In this document: one piece after another, positions 24,634 through 33,591 of the stretch
Position numbering within the stretch: position 1 is the first letter of the stretch
Layout: each line of letters begins with the position of its first letter
NCBI RefSeq assembly: GCF_030010625.1
Contig: NZ_JASCXN010000008.1
Span: 124,001 to 188,000, forward strand
Length of the DNA stretch: 64,000 nucleotides
Origin: Streptomyces sp. CC208A
GTDB taxonomy: Bacteria; Actinomycetota; Actinomycetes; Streptomycetales; Streptomycetaceae
Direction: 5' to 3'
The notes under the pieces: generated by a model
The model's database searches: none
What the model was told of the DNA's origin: nothing
What the model saw: the letters and a program-made list of their open reading frames with translations, nothing else
Translations under genes and position numbers: made by a program

Positions 24634-25482
24634 TTACTTCACCGAACCGGCCATCACCCCCCGCACGAAGTGCTTCTGGAAGGCGAAGAACACCACCAGC
24701 GGCACGACCAGGGAGAGGAACGCCCCCGGCGCGAGCACCCCGATGTTGCTGCCGAACTGCCGCATCTGCGACTGCAGCGCCACCGTCAGCGGCTGCGACT
24801 CCCCGTCGGCGAAGAGCAGCGCCACCAGCATGTCGTTCCACACCCACAGGAACTGGAAGATCGCCAGGCTCGCGAGCGCGGGCCGCCCCAGCGGCAGCAC
24901 CAGCCGGTGGAAGATCCGCCACTCGCCGCCGCCGTCCAGCCGGGCCGCCTCCAGCATCTCCCGGGGGATCTCCGCGAAGAAGTTCCGCAGCAGGAAGACG
25001 CCGAACGGCAGTCCGTACGCCACGTGGAAGAGGACGACACCGGCCACCGTCCCGAACAGGCCCACCGCGCCGAAGAGCTTGGCCACCGGCAGCAGACCGA
25101 TCTGCACCGGCACCACCAACAGGCCGACCACCACCAGGAACAGCGCGTCCCGGCCCGGGAACTCCAGCCAGGCGAAGGCGTATCCGGCGAGCGCCGACAC
25201 CCCGACGACGAGGACGGTGGTGGGCACCGAGATCAGGACGGTGTTCCAGAACGCCTGGACGAGCCCGGAATCCTCGAACAGCGCCCGGTAGTTGTCGAAG
25301 GACAGCTGCGACGGGTCGGTGAACGCCGTCCACCAGCCGTCCGCCGCGTTGTCCCGGTCGGAGCGCAGCGAGGAGAGCAGCAGCCCGGCCAGCGGGGTGA
25401 CCCAGACGAGGGCGACCAGGAGCAGCAGCGTCTGCACCGCCGTGCTCCCCAGCCACCGGCCCGCTCCGGCACGCCTGTTCAC
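24634..25482 (-). CDS. Carbohydrate ABC transporter permease, MalG type
   Basis: The 282-residue MalG-family permease has six membrane segments and the EAA loop EMLEAARLDGGGEWRIFHRLVLPLGRP. GTG 25482 overlaps the stop of the preceding permease gene (GTGA) and has AAGGGGGG upstream, so the longer in-frame reading is not used. It pairs with the MalF-type permease and lipoprotein upstream. As in the first sugar operon, no ATPase is encoded, so a shared MsiK-type ATPase is inferred. Confidence 0.9.
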   Translation of the reverse strand: MNRRAGAGRWLGSTAVQTLLLLVALVWVTPLAGLLLSSLRSDRDNAADGWWTAFTDPSQLSFDNYRALFEDSGLVQAFWNTVLISVPTTVLVVGVSALAGYAFAWLEFPGRDALFLVVVGLLVVPVQIGLLPVAKLFGAVGLFGTVAGVVLFHVAYGLPFGVFLLRNFFAEIPREMLEAARLDGGGEWRIFHRLVLPLGRPALASLAIFQFLWVWNDMLVALLFADGESQPLTVALQSQMRQFGSNIGVLAPGAFLSLVVPLVVFFAFQKHFVRGVMAGSVK

Positions 25483-26810
25483 GATCCGCCCCCCTTCCGG
25501 AAGCGCCGGATGTTGAAGACCATCGCCGGGACGACGAGCAGGAGCAGCAGCACGCTGAGGGCGCTGCCGAGCCCCTGGTCGTTGCCGCCGCCGAAGGAGA
25601 CCAGCCACATGCGGGTGGCCAGCACGTTCGCCTCCTCCTGCACCGGCCCCGGAGCGATGACGTAGACGAGGTCGAAGACCTTCATCACGTTGATGACCAG
25701 CGTCACGAAGACGACCGTGAGGACGGGCGCGAGCAGCGGCACGGTGATCCTGCGGAAGATCTGCCGCTCGTTCGCGCCGTCCACCCGGGCCGCTTCCAGT
25801 ACGTCACGGGGGAGGGCGGCGAGCCCCGCCCCGATCAGCACCATGGAGAAACCGGTCCACACCCACAGGTAGGCGCCGATGATCGCGGGGGTGACCAGGG
25901 CCGGGCCGAGCCAGTCGACACCGCCGTACCCGGCGGCGAAGTTGGCGGCCGGCAGCCGCAGCCGGTACGTCCCGTCGCCGAGCCCGTCGAACCGGAAGGT
26001 GCCGTCGGCGGCCGTGCGGGCCGACGCCACCGCCTTCCCGTCCCGGACCGCCTCGACCGTCATTCCCGGCAGCCCCTTCTCCCGGGCGTCCACGACCCCC
26101 GCCCGGCCGCCCGTCCCGGGCGTGAAGTCCAGGTACACGGTCCCGGCCAGGACGCCCGGCGCCGCGTCGGGGGTCCGCGCCGCTTCCGTACGCCCCGGTA
26201 CGGCCCCGGGGGCGACGCCCACGAAGGGCAGGACGGCGACGGAACCGGGCCGCAGCTCGCCGCTCGTGTACCCGTCGGCCGGGCTTCCGGTGAGCCCCTC
26301 GCCCTCCCGGGCGCGGGCGGTCGGGTACGGCGACGGTTCGGCGAAGACGTCGTGGACGCCGACCACCACCGCGTTGAGGACGCCCCGGTCGGGATCCTGC
26401 TCGTACGCCAGCCGGAAGACGATGCCCGCGGCGAGGAACGACACGGCCATCGGCAGGAACAGCACCAGCTTGAACGCGGTCGCCCACCGCACCCGCTCGG
26501 TGAGCACGGCCAGGACGAGGCCGAGCCCGGTGAGCAGGACCGGGGCGACCACCACCCAGACCGCGCTGTTGCGGAGCGCCTTGAGGGTGGCCGGGTCCCG
26601 GACCATCTCCACGTAGTTGTCCGCGCCGACGAACCGGTCGCCGCCCGCGTCGAAGAGGCTGCGGACCACGGAGAAGACGACCGGGTAGGCGACGAGCGCG
26701 CCGAGGAGCAGGAGGGCGGGCAGGGCGAAGGCGGCACCGAGCAGCCGCCGTCTGCGCAGGGCGCGCCGCCGCGGGTCCGCCGCGGCGCGCGCCTTCGTCC
26801 GCTGGACCAT
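25479..26810 (-). CDS. Carbohydrate ABC transporter permease, MalF type, with an inserted Ig-like (SdrB/CnaB) domain
   Basis: The 443-residue permease is about 140 residues longer than its relatives. Membrane segments occupy residues 24-50, 82-103, 113-136 and then 303-443. The EAA loop is DVLEAARVDGANERQIFRRITVPLL (337-361). Residues 154-297, between the third and fourth membrane segments, are extracytoplasmic and contain at 218-288 a beta-rich domain (GLPGMTVEAV, TAADGTFRFDGLGDGTYRLRL) of the SdrB/CnaB/carboxypeptidase-regulatory kind. E. coli MalF has its Ig-like P2 domain at the same place, where it holds the binding protein. ATG 26810 uses a GAGG that overlaps the stop of the upstream gene. 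Confidence 0.88.
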   Translation of the reverse strand: MVQRTKARAAADPRRRALRRRRLLGAAFALPALLLLGALVAYPVVFSVVRSLFDAGGDRFVGADNYVEMVRDPATLKALRNSAVWVVVAPVLLTGLGLVLAVLTERVRWATAFKLVLFLPMAVSFLAAGIVFRLAYEQDPDRGVLNAVVVGVHDVFAEPSPYPTARAREGEGLTGSPADGYTSGELRPGSVAVLPFVGVAPGAVPGRTEAARTPDAAPGVLAGTVYLDFTPGTGGRAGVVDAREKGLPGMTVEAVRDGKAVASARTAADGTFRFDGLGDGTYRLRLPAANFAAGYGGVDWLGPALVTPAIIGAYLWVWTGFSMVLIGAGLAALPRDVLEAARVDGANERQIFRRITVPLLAPVLTVVFVTLVINVMKVFDLVYVIAPGPVQEEANVLATRMWLVSFGGGNDQGLGSALSVLLLLLVVPAMVFNIRRFRKGGGS

Positions 26811-26821
26811 GGCGGGCGGCC

Positions 26822-28153
26822 TCAGTTCCCGTACGCCTTGGCCGCCGCGGCCTCCAGGGCGGCCGCGGTCCGCTCCGGGGCCGACGGGTCGCGCAGGAAG
26901 TCCTGGAGCAGCTTCCACTCTCCGGCGCCCTTGGTGCCGCCGAAGGCGGCGGGCGCCTGGTCGGACATGTCGAACCGTACGGAGTCGCCCGCGGCGACGA
27001 GCGAGGCGGCGGTGGCGCGCGCGGTGTCGTCCGCGTACGCCTCCGGCTTCACGTCCTTGTTGGGGGAGAGGAAGCCGCCGGCCCCGGCCCACACCTCGGC
27101 CGCCTCCGGGGTGGCGAGGAACTCCAGGAACCGCATCCCGGCGTCCGCGTTCTTCGCGTCCTTGAGGACCACGGCGGCGTCACCGCCGCTGACCACCGGG
27201 GCCTTGCCGCCGCCGACCGGGGGGAAGGGGAAGAACTTCGCGTCCTCGCCGGGCTTCCTGCCGTACTCGTCCTTGGCGACGCCGCCGACGAAGTCGCCCT
27301 CGTACACCAGGGCGGCCTTGGGCTGGGGGCCGAAGACCTTCTCCACGGAGCCGGGGAAGTCGGTCCGCAGCGCCTCGGCGGCACCGCCCGCCACCAGCCG
27401 TTCGTCCTTGAACACCTTGGCGAGGGTGGTGAGCGCGGTGACCACGCTGGGGTCGGTCCACTTCAGCTCGTGGCGGGCGAGCCGGTCGTACTTCTCGGGG
27501 CCCGCCTGTGACAGGTAGACGTTCTCGAACCAGTCGGTGAGGGTCCAGCCGTCCTCGCCGGCGACGGCGAACGCGGGCAGGCCGGAGTCGGCGAGCGTCC
27601 GGCCCGCCGCGAGGAGCTCGTCCCAGCTCTTCGGCTCGGTCACCCCGGCCTGTTCCAGGGCGTCGGGGGCGTACCACACGGTCGACTTGTGGGCGGCCTT
27701 GAAGTACAGGCCGTAGTAGGTGCCGTCGACCGTGCCGTACTCCTTCCAGACCGGCGCCAGGTTCCCGGCGGCGGTCGTGGCGGTCTTCTCGGAGAGCGGC
27801 TTGAGCCAGCCGGCCTCGGCGAACTGCTGGAGGACGCCGACCTGCGGGACGAGCACCACGTCGGGGGCGTTGCCGCCCTCGATCCTGCTGCCGACGAAGG
27901 TGGAGACGTTGTCGCCGGAGGCGAGGAAGACGGTCTTGGCGCCGGTCTTCGCGCTGAACGCGTCGAGGACCTTCTTGAAGTTCTTCTGCTCGCTGCCGGT
28001 CCACACACCGGCGACCGTGACGGTCGTGCCGCTCAGTTCGCCGCCGGACTTCGGGTCGCCGCCGCCTCCGCAGGCGGTGGCGGTCAGGGCGAGGGCGAGC
28101 GCCGCGGAGAGGGCACCGGTGGCGCGGAGGGTCGTGAGGGAGGGTCGTCGCAT
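26822..28153 (-). CDS. Sugar ABC transporter substrate-binding lipoprotein
   Basis: The 443-residue family-1 sugar-binding protein has a lipobox LTATAC with the lipidated Cys near residue 28, followed by a GGGGD linker. It is the first gene of a leftward operon with the Ig-containing permease and a MalG-type permease. The sequence resembles alpha-glucoside or general oligosaccharide binders; the ligand cannot be named. ATG 28153 is preceded by GAAGGA. The 180-bp upstream region is AT-rich for this genome and has inverted repeats likely to be operator sites. No regulator gene is adjacent, so its repressor would be encoded elsewhere. Confidence 0.9.
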   Translation of the reverse strand: MRRPSLTTLRATGALSAALALALTATACGGGGDPKSGGELSGTTVTVAGVWTGSEQKNFKKVLDAFSAKTGAKTVFLASGDNVSTFVGSRIEGGNAPDVVLVPQVGVLQQFAEAGWLKPLSEKTATTAAGNLAPVWKEYGTVDGTYYGLYFKAAHKSTVWYAPDALEQAGVTEPKSWDELLAAGRTLADSGLPAFAVAGEDGWTLTDWFENVYLSQAGPEKYDRLARHELKWTDPSVVTALTTLAKVFKDERLVAGGAAEALRTDFPGSVEKVFGPQPKAALVYEGDFVGGVAKDEYGRKPGEDAKFFPFPPVGGGKAPVVSGGDAAVVLKDAKNADAGMRFLEFLATPEAAEVWAGAGGFLSPNKDVKPEAYADDTARATAASLVAAGDSVRFDMSDQAPAAFGGTKGAGEWKLLQDFLRDPSAPERTAAALEAAAAKAYGN

Positions 28154-28174
28154 GGTCGTCCTTCCTTCGCATCG

Positions 28175-28208
28175 ATGCTTTCATGTTAAGTAGCGATGAC
28201 GAAAGCAT
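28175..28208. promoter_or_regulatory. Inverted repeat upstream of the sugar operon, candidate operator
   Basis: ATGCTTTC (28175-28182) and GAAAGCAT (28201-28208) form a perfect inverted repeat with an 18-bp spacer, 22 bp upstream of the lipoprotein start. The spacer contains AAGTAG, and CTACTT/AAGTAG recurs at 28245-28250, 28282-28287 and 28295-28300. The repeats are seen directly; the regulator is unknown. Confidence 0.55.
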
Positions 28209-28276
28209 GTCAACGGCGACGACCCAACAAGCTTGAGAACTCGCCTACTTGGGAAGACGGAAGGGGGAACAGTGAA

Positions 28277-28305
28277 CCCCTCTACTTAACGGGCAAGTAG
28301 AGGGG
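28277..28305. terminator. Hairpin after the orphan binding-protein gene
   Basis: Perfect 11-bp stem (CCCCTCTACTT and complement) with a 7-nt loop, 30 bp past the stop of the leftward gene at 28335 and followed on that strand by a pyrimidine-rich stretch. It could also be part of the operator array of the next operon, since the CTACTT element is inside the stem. Confidence 0.7.
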
Positions 28306-28334
28306 GCGAGAGGTGAAGGGGGCAGGACGAGGTG

Positions 28335-29636
28335 TCAGGAACCGGCGGGACCCGGCCCGTCCCGCCCGTCGTGCGGGATCGCCGCCAGCTCCCGGGTCAG
28401 CCGCCGTACGCCCTCCTCCGGCGAGCTCCGCAGCGCCAGCACGTCCTGCGCGACCGCCTGCACCGCCAGGCTCACCTGGTCGTACCGCGCGCTCTTCGGC
28501 CGCGGCACCGCCGCCAGCACGCTCTCCCGCAGGATCGGCAGATACGGGTGCGCAGCCACCAGCTCCGGATCGGTGTACAGCGAGGCCCGCACCGGCGGCA
28601 GCGAACCCCGGGTCAGCACCTGCCGCTGCACCCGCTCGCTCGTCAGGTACGCGAGGAAGTCGGCGGCCGTCGCCGGATGCCGCGACCGGGCCGACACCGC
28701 CAGGTTGGAACCGCCGAGGACGCTCGTCCCCGGACCGTACGGCCCCGGCAGCGGCACCGCCCCGAACCGGCCCGCCACCTTCGACCCGGGCCGCCCCGCG
28801 TCCGCGTACACGTACGGCCAGTTCCGCAGGAACAGCAGCCCGCCCCCCTCGAAGGCCGCCCGCGACTCCTCCTCCTTGAAGCCGAGCGCCTCCGCCGGGA
28901 TCCACCCTTCCCGCACCCCGTCGGCCAGGAACGACAGCGCCGCCCGCGCCGCGTCCGAGTCCACCCCGACCCGCGCCCCCTCCTCGTACAGCACCGTCCC
29001 GCCCGCCGACTGGATCGCCTCCGTGACGTTCACCGTCAGCCCCTCGTACGGCAGGAACTGCCCCGCGTAGCCGCCGAGTCCGTGCCGCGGCGCCAGCGTC
29101 CGGGCCAGCCGCGCCAGCTCCGCCCAGGTGCGCGGCGGCCGCTCGCCCGCCGCGTCCAGGACGTCCTTCCGGTAGTACAGCAGCCCGGCGTTGGTCACGT
29201 ACGGCACCGCGTACAGCCGCCCCCGGAAGGTCGCCGTCCCCACCACCGGCGGCAGGAACGCCTCCAGGTCGAACCGCTCCCGCTCCAGCGGCGCGACCAG
29301 ACCCGCCGCCGCGAACTCCGACGTCCACGCCACATCGATGTTCAGCACGTCGAACCGGCGGCTGCCCGACCGCAGTTCGCTCAGCATCTGCGCCCGCGTC
29401 TCGTCCGCCGAGTCCGGCAGCTCCACCAGCGTCACCGGCTCCGCCGGCCGCCCCGCGTTCCACTCCTCCACCAGCGGCGCCAGATAGTCCGTGAGGTCCC
29501 CCGCCGTCACGAAGGTCAGCGCCCCCCGCCCCCCGTCGTCCGGCCCCGCCCCGGGCAGCGGCCCGCCCCCGGCCCACCCCGCCAGCAGCACGGCCGCCAC
29601 CAGCACACCCCTCCGCACGGCCCGTCCCCACCCCAT
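28335..29636 (-). CDS. Orphan extracellular sugar-binding protein
   Basis: The 433-residue protein is a type-2 (trehalose/maltose-like) ABC solute-binding protein with the usual LTFVTAGDLTDYLAPLVEEWN start and a YVTNAGLLYYRKDVL hinge region. The N terminus has a hydrophobic signal (GVLVAAVLLAGWAGG) but no lipobox Cys, which is unusual for a Gram-positive binding protein. It may be released, or held by an uncleaved signal. ATG 29636 has a clear GGGAGGA site. It is not followed by permease genes of its own; a hairpin separates it from the sugar operon. It is divergent from the PadR gene and could supply another transporter or act as a sensor. Confidence 0.82.
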   Translation of the reverse strand: MGWGRAVRRGVLVAAVLLAGWAGGGPLPGAGPDDGGRGALTFVTAGDLTDYLAPLVEEWNAGRPAEPVTLVELPDSADETRAQMLSELRSGSRRFDVLNIDVAWTSEFAAAGLVAPLERERFDLEAFLPPVVGTATFRGRLYAVPYVTNAGLLYYRKDVLDAAGERPPRTWAELARLARTLAPRHGLGGYAGQFLPYEGLTVNVTEAIQSAGGTVLYEEGARVGVDSDAARAALSFLADGVREGWIPAEALGFKEEESRAAFEGGGLLFLRNWPYVYADAGRPGSKVAGRFGAVPLPGPYGPGTSVLGGSNLAVSARSRHPATAADFLAYLTSERVQRQVLTRGSLPPVRASLYTDPELVAAHPYLPILRESVLAAVPRPKSARYDQVSLAVQAVAQDVLALRSSPEEGVRRLTRELAAIPHDGRDGPGPAGS

Positions 29637-29812
29637 AGGTTCCTCCCGTACGCGGTCCCCGGCGCGACGGTCCATCGTGGCAGACGCGTGGCGGACGCGC
29701 GGCGCACCGCATCGGTGATACTGGTCCGGCGGACCCGGCGACCGCCGGACCACCGGCCCCCGGCCCGCCGCCACCGGGCCGGGAACGGCGAACGACACAG
29801 AAGGGGGAGCGC

Positions 29813-30319
29813 GTGCGGCAGCAGCTGCTGGCACTCCTCACCCGGGGCCCCGCCCACGGCTACGAGCTCAAGCAGGGCCTTGAACAACTCCTCGGCTCCG
29901 CCTACCCTCAGCCCAACGTCGGCCAGGTCTACGTGACCCTCGGCCGGCTGGAGAAGAGCGGACTCATCGAGGGCGAGGACGTCGAACAGACGGGCCGCCC
30001 CAACAAGCGGATCTACCGCCTGACCGACGCCGGACGGGAGGCCGTCGCCGCGTGGTTCGAGGACACCACCGACGAACCGCGGGTGCGCGACGGGTTCTTC
30101 ATGAAACTCGCCCTCGCCCCCCTCTCGGGACTCGCCGACCCCATCGCCCTCATCAACCGGCAGCGACGGCAGCACCTCAACACCATGCGCAGCCTCTCCC
30201 GGCTCGCCGCGAACGAGGACCGCGACAACAAGATCGCCCAACTCCTCATCGAGGGCGCCATGCTGCACCTCCAGGCCGACCTCGACTGGCTGGAACGCTG
30301 CCAGGAGGAACTCGAATGA
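29813..30319 (+). CDS. PadR-family transcriptional regulator
   Basis: The 168-residue PadR-type repressor has an N-terminal winged helix (LLALLTRGPAHGYELKQGLEQLL, then VYVTLGRLEKSGLIEGEDVEQTGRPNKRIYRLTDAG) and a C-terminal helical dimerisation domain (Vir_act_alpha_C type). GTG 29813 is 4 bp after AAGGGGGAG. It overlaps the next gene (ABC ATPase) by ATGA, so it is the first gene of an operon it most likely controls, as is common for PadR with efflux or peptide-resistance ABC pumps. Confidence 0.9.
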   Translation: MRQQLLALLTRGPAHGYELKQGLEQLLGSAYPQPNVGQVYVTLGRLEKSGLIEGEDVEQTGRPNKRIYRLTDAGREAVAAWFEDTTDEPRVRDGFFMKLALAPLSGLADPIALINRQRRQHLNTMRSLSRLAANEDRDNKIAQLLIEGAMLHLQADLDWLERCQEELE

Positions 30320-31080
30320 GCCGGGAAGGGTCCGGCCCTCCACCGGGGGCGATCGTGCACGCCGAGGGCCTGACCAAGACCCACCACGGCGACCGTGCCC
30401 CCGTCCACGCCGTCCGGGACGTCGACCTGACCATAGGGGAAGGCGAGTTCGTCGCCGTCACCGGCCCCTCAGGAGCCGGCAAGTCCACCCTCCTCCACCT
30501 CGTCGGCGGCCTGGAACGACCCGACAGCGGCCGCCTCTGGATCGGCGGCGAACGCGTCGACGGCCACGGCGAGGCCGGCTGGGCGGTGCTGCGCCGCCGC
30601 AGCGTCGGCATCGTCTTCCAGTTCTTCAACCTCGTCTCCCACCTCACCGTCGCCGACAACGTCGAACTCCCCGCCCTCCTCGTCGGCACCCCGCCCCGCG
30701 CGGCCCGGGCGAGCCGCGACGAACTCCTCGCCGAACTCGGCCTGCGCGGCCGGGAGAACGCCCTCCCCGGCGAACTGTCCGGCGGCGAGCAGCAGCGCGT
30801 CGCCCTCGCCCGCGCCCTCGTCAACCAGCCCGCCCTGCTGCTCGCCGACGAACCCGCCGGCAGCCTCGACAGCAAGGGCACCCGCGACGTCCTGCGCCTC
30901 CTCAGCCGCTTCCACGCCCGCGGCCAGACCATCCTCATGGTCACCCACGACGCCCGGATGGCCAGCGCCGCCGACCGCGTCATCAGCTTCTTCGACGGCC
31001 GCGTCGCCGACGACGCCGCCCTCGGCGACCCCGCACCCGCCCGGCCGGGGGTGACCGGCGTACTCGATCTGAAGGACTGA
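30316..31080 (+). CDS. ABC transporter ATPase (LolD/MacB type)
   Basis: The 254-residue ATPase has Walker A GPSGAGKST near residues 48-56, Q-loop VFQFFNL, signature LSGGEQQRVALARAL, Walker B ALLLADEP and the H-loop VTHD. This is the arrangement of the LolD/MacB/FtsE group that pairs with FtsX-type permeases. Its ATG at 30316 overlaps the padR stop and follows AGGAGGA. It should power the 801-residue permease encoded 38 bp downstream. The substrate is unknown; PadR-linked systems often export antimicrobial compounds or remodel lipids and the envelope. Confidence 0.92.
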   Translation: MSREGSGPPPGAIVHAEGLTKTHHGDRAPVHAVRDVDLTIGEGEFVAVTGPSGAGKSTLLHLVGGLERPDSGRLWIGGERVDGHGEAGWAVLRRRSVGIVFQFFNLVSHLTVADNVELPALLVGTPPRAARASRDELLAELGLRGRENALPGELSGGEQQRVALARALVNQPALLLADEPAGSLDSKGTRDVLRLLSRFHARGQTILMVTHDARMASAADRVISFFDGRVADDAALGDPAPARPGVTGVLDLKD

Positions 31081-31118
31081 CCGAGGCAGGAGAGCCGAAG
31101 GAGCGAGGAGGAGGCCGC

Positions 31119-33524
31119 ATGCGGGCGACCTGGCGGTGGGTCCACTCCGACCTCCGCACCCACCGGGGCGAAGCCCTCTTCGCGGTGCTCGCCACCGCCG
31201 GCGTCATCGCCTCCCTGCTGCTCTCCGCCGCCCTCCTCGGCTACGCGGCCAGCCCCTGGCAGCGCGTCTTCAACCAGTCCCGGGGCAGCCACATCTGGCT
31301 CCACGCCCGCGAAGGACGGGACGGCACCGCCCCCGCCGACCTCGCCCCGCTCGCCTCCCTCGACGAGGTCGCCGCGGTCTCCGGACCCTTCCGGACGGCC
31401 GCCGTCACCCTGGAGAGCGGCGGGACCCGCACCGGCGTCGTCCTGCGCGCCACCGGACCCCGCCCGCCCGACACCGCCCGCCCCCTCCTCACCGAAGGCG
31501 ACTGGCTCGGCCCCGGCGCCCCGCAGGACCAGATCGTGCTGGAACGCACCCTCGCCCGGGCCCTGTGGGCCGAACCCGGCGAGACGGTCACCGTCACCCT
31601 GACCGGCCGGCACGGCCCCACCACCCGCGCCCTGCGCGTCACCGGCGTCGCCGAGACCGCCGAACCCCGCTACCGCGCGGGCCAGGGCGACGGCGTCGGC
31701 TGGATCCTGCCCGACACCCTGGACCGCCTCGCCCCCGCCACCACCGGACAGAGCGTCGGCCTGCGCCTGAAGGACCCGGACGACACCGACTACACCGTCC
31801 AGCGCGCCGTCACCCTCCTCGGCGCCGAACGCATCGACCAGGTCACCAAGTGGCAGCAGGCCAAGGCCGACCTCGGCGGCGACGACCGGCTCCTCGGCCG
31901 GATCTTCGCCGCCTTCGGCCTCGCCGCCCTCCTCGCCGCGGCCGTCGCCGTCGCGGGCGCGGTCCGGGCCCGGATCAGGGGGCAGGCGGGCGACATCGCC
32001 GTCCTCAAGGCCGTCGGCTTCACCCCCGGACAGGTGATCCGCGGCTTCCTCCTCCAGCACCTCGGCTTCGCCGTCGCCGGCGCGCTGCTCGGCACCGCCG
32101 CCACCCTGACCTGTGGCCGGTGGATCCCCGGGCGCATCGGCGACGCCGTCGCGCTCTGGCCGCGGATGCCCGGCCACCGGGCCGCCGTCGTCGGCGTGCC
32201 CGTCGCCGCCGTCCTCCTCATCGCCGCCGCCACCGCGCTCGCCGCCTGGCGGGCCGGGCGCGTCCCCCCGGTCCCCGCCGCCCGCTCCGCCCACCCCGCC
32301 GCCCGCCCGCTCTCGGCGCTCGGCCGCCGCGCCCTCGGCCTCCGGCTCTCCCCGGTCCTCGTCCTCGGCTGGCGCTCCGCCTTCACCGCACCCGGCCGCG
32401 GCCGGGCCCTCGCCTCCACGGCCCGGCTCGCCCTCCCGATCGCCCTGATGACCGTGGCCCTCGTCGCCTGGTCGACCCTGGGCCAGTTCCGTACCGACCC
32501 CGCCCGCGTGGGCCGGTCCGCCGCGCTCACCGTACGCGCCGAACAGCCGCCGTCCGCAGCCGACTTCACCGTGCACGCCGAACAGCCGTCGCCCACCGCC
32601 GACTTCGCCGCCGACTCCGCGACGGACCTCACCGCCGCCCTCGAAGCCGTCCCCGGGGTCGCCGACGCCGTCCCCGGCGCGGAGTTCACGGCCCTCGTCC
32701 CCGGCCAGACCGGAACCCTCACCCTGCGCGGCCTCGGCACCCGCGCCGACCCCTACCCCCACACCGTCGTCGAGGGCCGCGCCCCCGAGGGCCCCGACGA
32801 GGCCGTCGCCGGACAGGGTCTCCTCGACCTCCTGGGCGTACGGGTGGGGGAGTGGATACGGATGACGGTCGAGGGCCGCCCGCAGATCCTCCACCTCGTC
32901 GGCCGCAGCATCGAACCCGACCACGGCGGCCGGGTCGTCTCCACCACCCTCGACACCCTCCGCGACGGCGCCCCCGGCCTGCGCCCCGCCTTCCACGCCC
33001 TCGTCCTGCGCCCCGGCGCCGACCCCCGCCGGGTCGCCGCCGCCGTCGCCGCGGCCGTGCCCCAACGCGTGGAGGTCCGCGGCACGGCCGACCCGGCCGA
33101 CGGCCCGGACGCCCCCCGCGGCGTCCTCGCCGCCCTCGTCGCGGTCCTCGCCCTCATCGCCCTCGTCGAACTGCTCACCCTGATCGGCACGGCGGTACGC
33201 GACCGGTCCCGTGACCTGCTCGCCCTCAGGGCCATCGGCCTGACCCCCCGCCAGATCGGCGCCGTCGTCGTCACCGCCGCCGCGCTCACCACCCTGGCCG
33301 CCGCCACCCTGGGCACGGCCGCGGGCGCGGCCCTCGGCCACCGCCTCGTCGACGCCGAGGCCGCCGCCATCGGCCTCGGCGCGGGCGTGGCCCGCCTCCC
33401 TGACCCCCCGCTCCTCGCCGCCCTCCTCCTCGCCACCACCGCCACCGGCGCCCTCGCGGCCCTCCCCCCGGCCGCCCGCACGGCCCGCCGCCGCCTCGCC
33501 GACTCGGCCGGCGAGACGCTGTAG
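31119..33524 (+). CDS. FtsX-family ABC transporter permease
   Basis: The 801-residue membrane protein has one N-terminal membrane helix (VLATAGVIASLLLSAALLGYA), a large extracytoplasmic domain, a first FtsX block of three helices (near 265-385), a fourth helix starting a second extracytoplasmic domain, and a second FtsX block at the C terminus (near 670-790). This matches duplicated MacB/FtsX exporters. The second outer domain has a short repeated segment (RAEQPPSAADFTVHAEQPSPTADF). ATG 31119 is behind GAGGAGGAGG. It ends the PadR/ABC operon and should work with the ATPase encoded just upstream in mechanotransmission-type export. Confidence 0.9.
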   Translation: MRATWRWVHSDLRTHRGEALFAVLATAGVIASLLLSAALLGYAASPWQRVFNQSRGSHIWLHAREGRDGTAPADLAPLASLDEVAAVSGPFRTAAVTLESGGTRTGVVLRATGPRPPDTARPLLTEGDWLGPGAPQDQIVLERTLARALWAEPGETVTVTLTGRHGPTTRALRVTGVAETAEPRYRAGQGDGVGWILPDTLDRLAPATTGQSVGLRLKDPDDTDYTVQRAVTLLGAERIDQVTKWQQAKADLGGDDRLLGRIFAAFGLAALLAAAVAVAGAVRARIRGQAGDIAVLKAVGFTPGQVIRGFLLQHLGFAVAGALLGTAATLTCGRWIPGRIGDAVALWPRMPGHRAAVVGVPVAAVLLIAAATALAAWRAGRVPPVPAARSAHPAARPLSALGRRALGLRLSPVLVLGWRSAFTAPGRGRALASTARLALPIALMTVALVAWSTLGQFRTDPARVGRSAALTVRAEQPPSAADFTVHAEQPSPTADFAADSATDLTAALEAVPGVADAVPGAEFTALVPGQTGTLTLRGLGTRADPYPHTVVEGRAPEGPDEAVAGQGLLDLLGVRVGEWIRMTVEGRPQILHLVGRSIEPDHGGRVVSTTLDTLRDGAPGLRPAFHALVLRPGADPRRVAAAVAAAVPQRVEVRGTADPADGPDAPRGVLAALVAVLALIALVELLTLIGTAVRDRSRDLLALRAIGLTPRQIGAVVVTAAALTTLAAATLGTAAGAALGHRLVDAEAAAIGLGAGVARLPDPPLLAALLLATTATGALAALPPAARTARRRLADSAGETL

Positions 33525-33591
33525 GCCGTCTGTCCGGCACGGCGCCGAAACCGGGGTGCCCGACCGGCCCCCGGGCTGTTCTACTGCTCCG

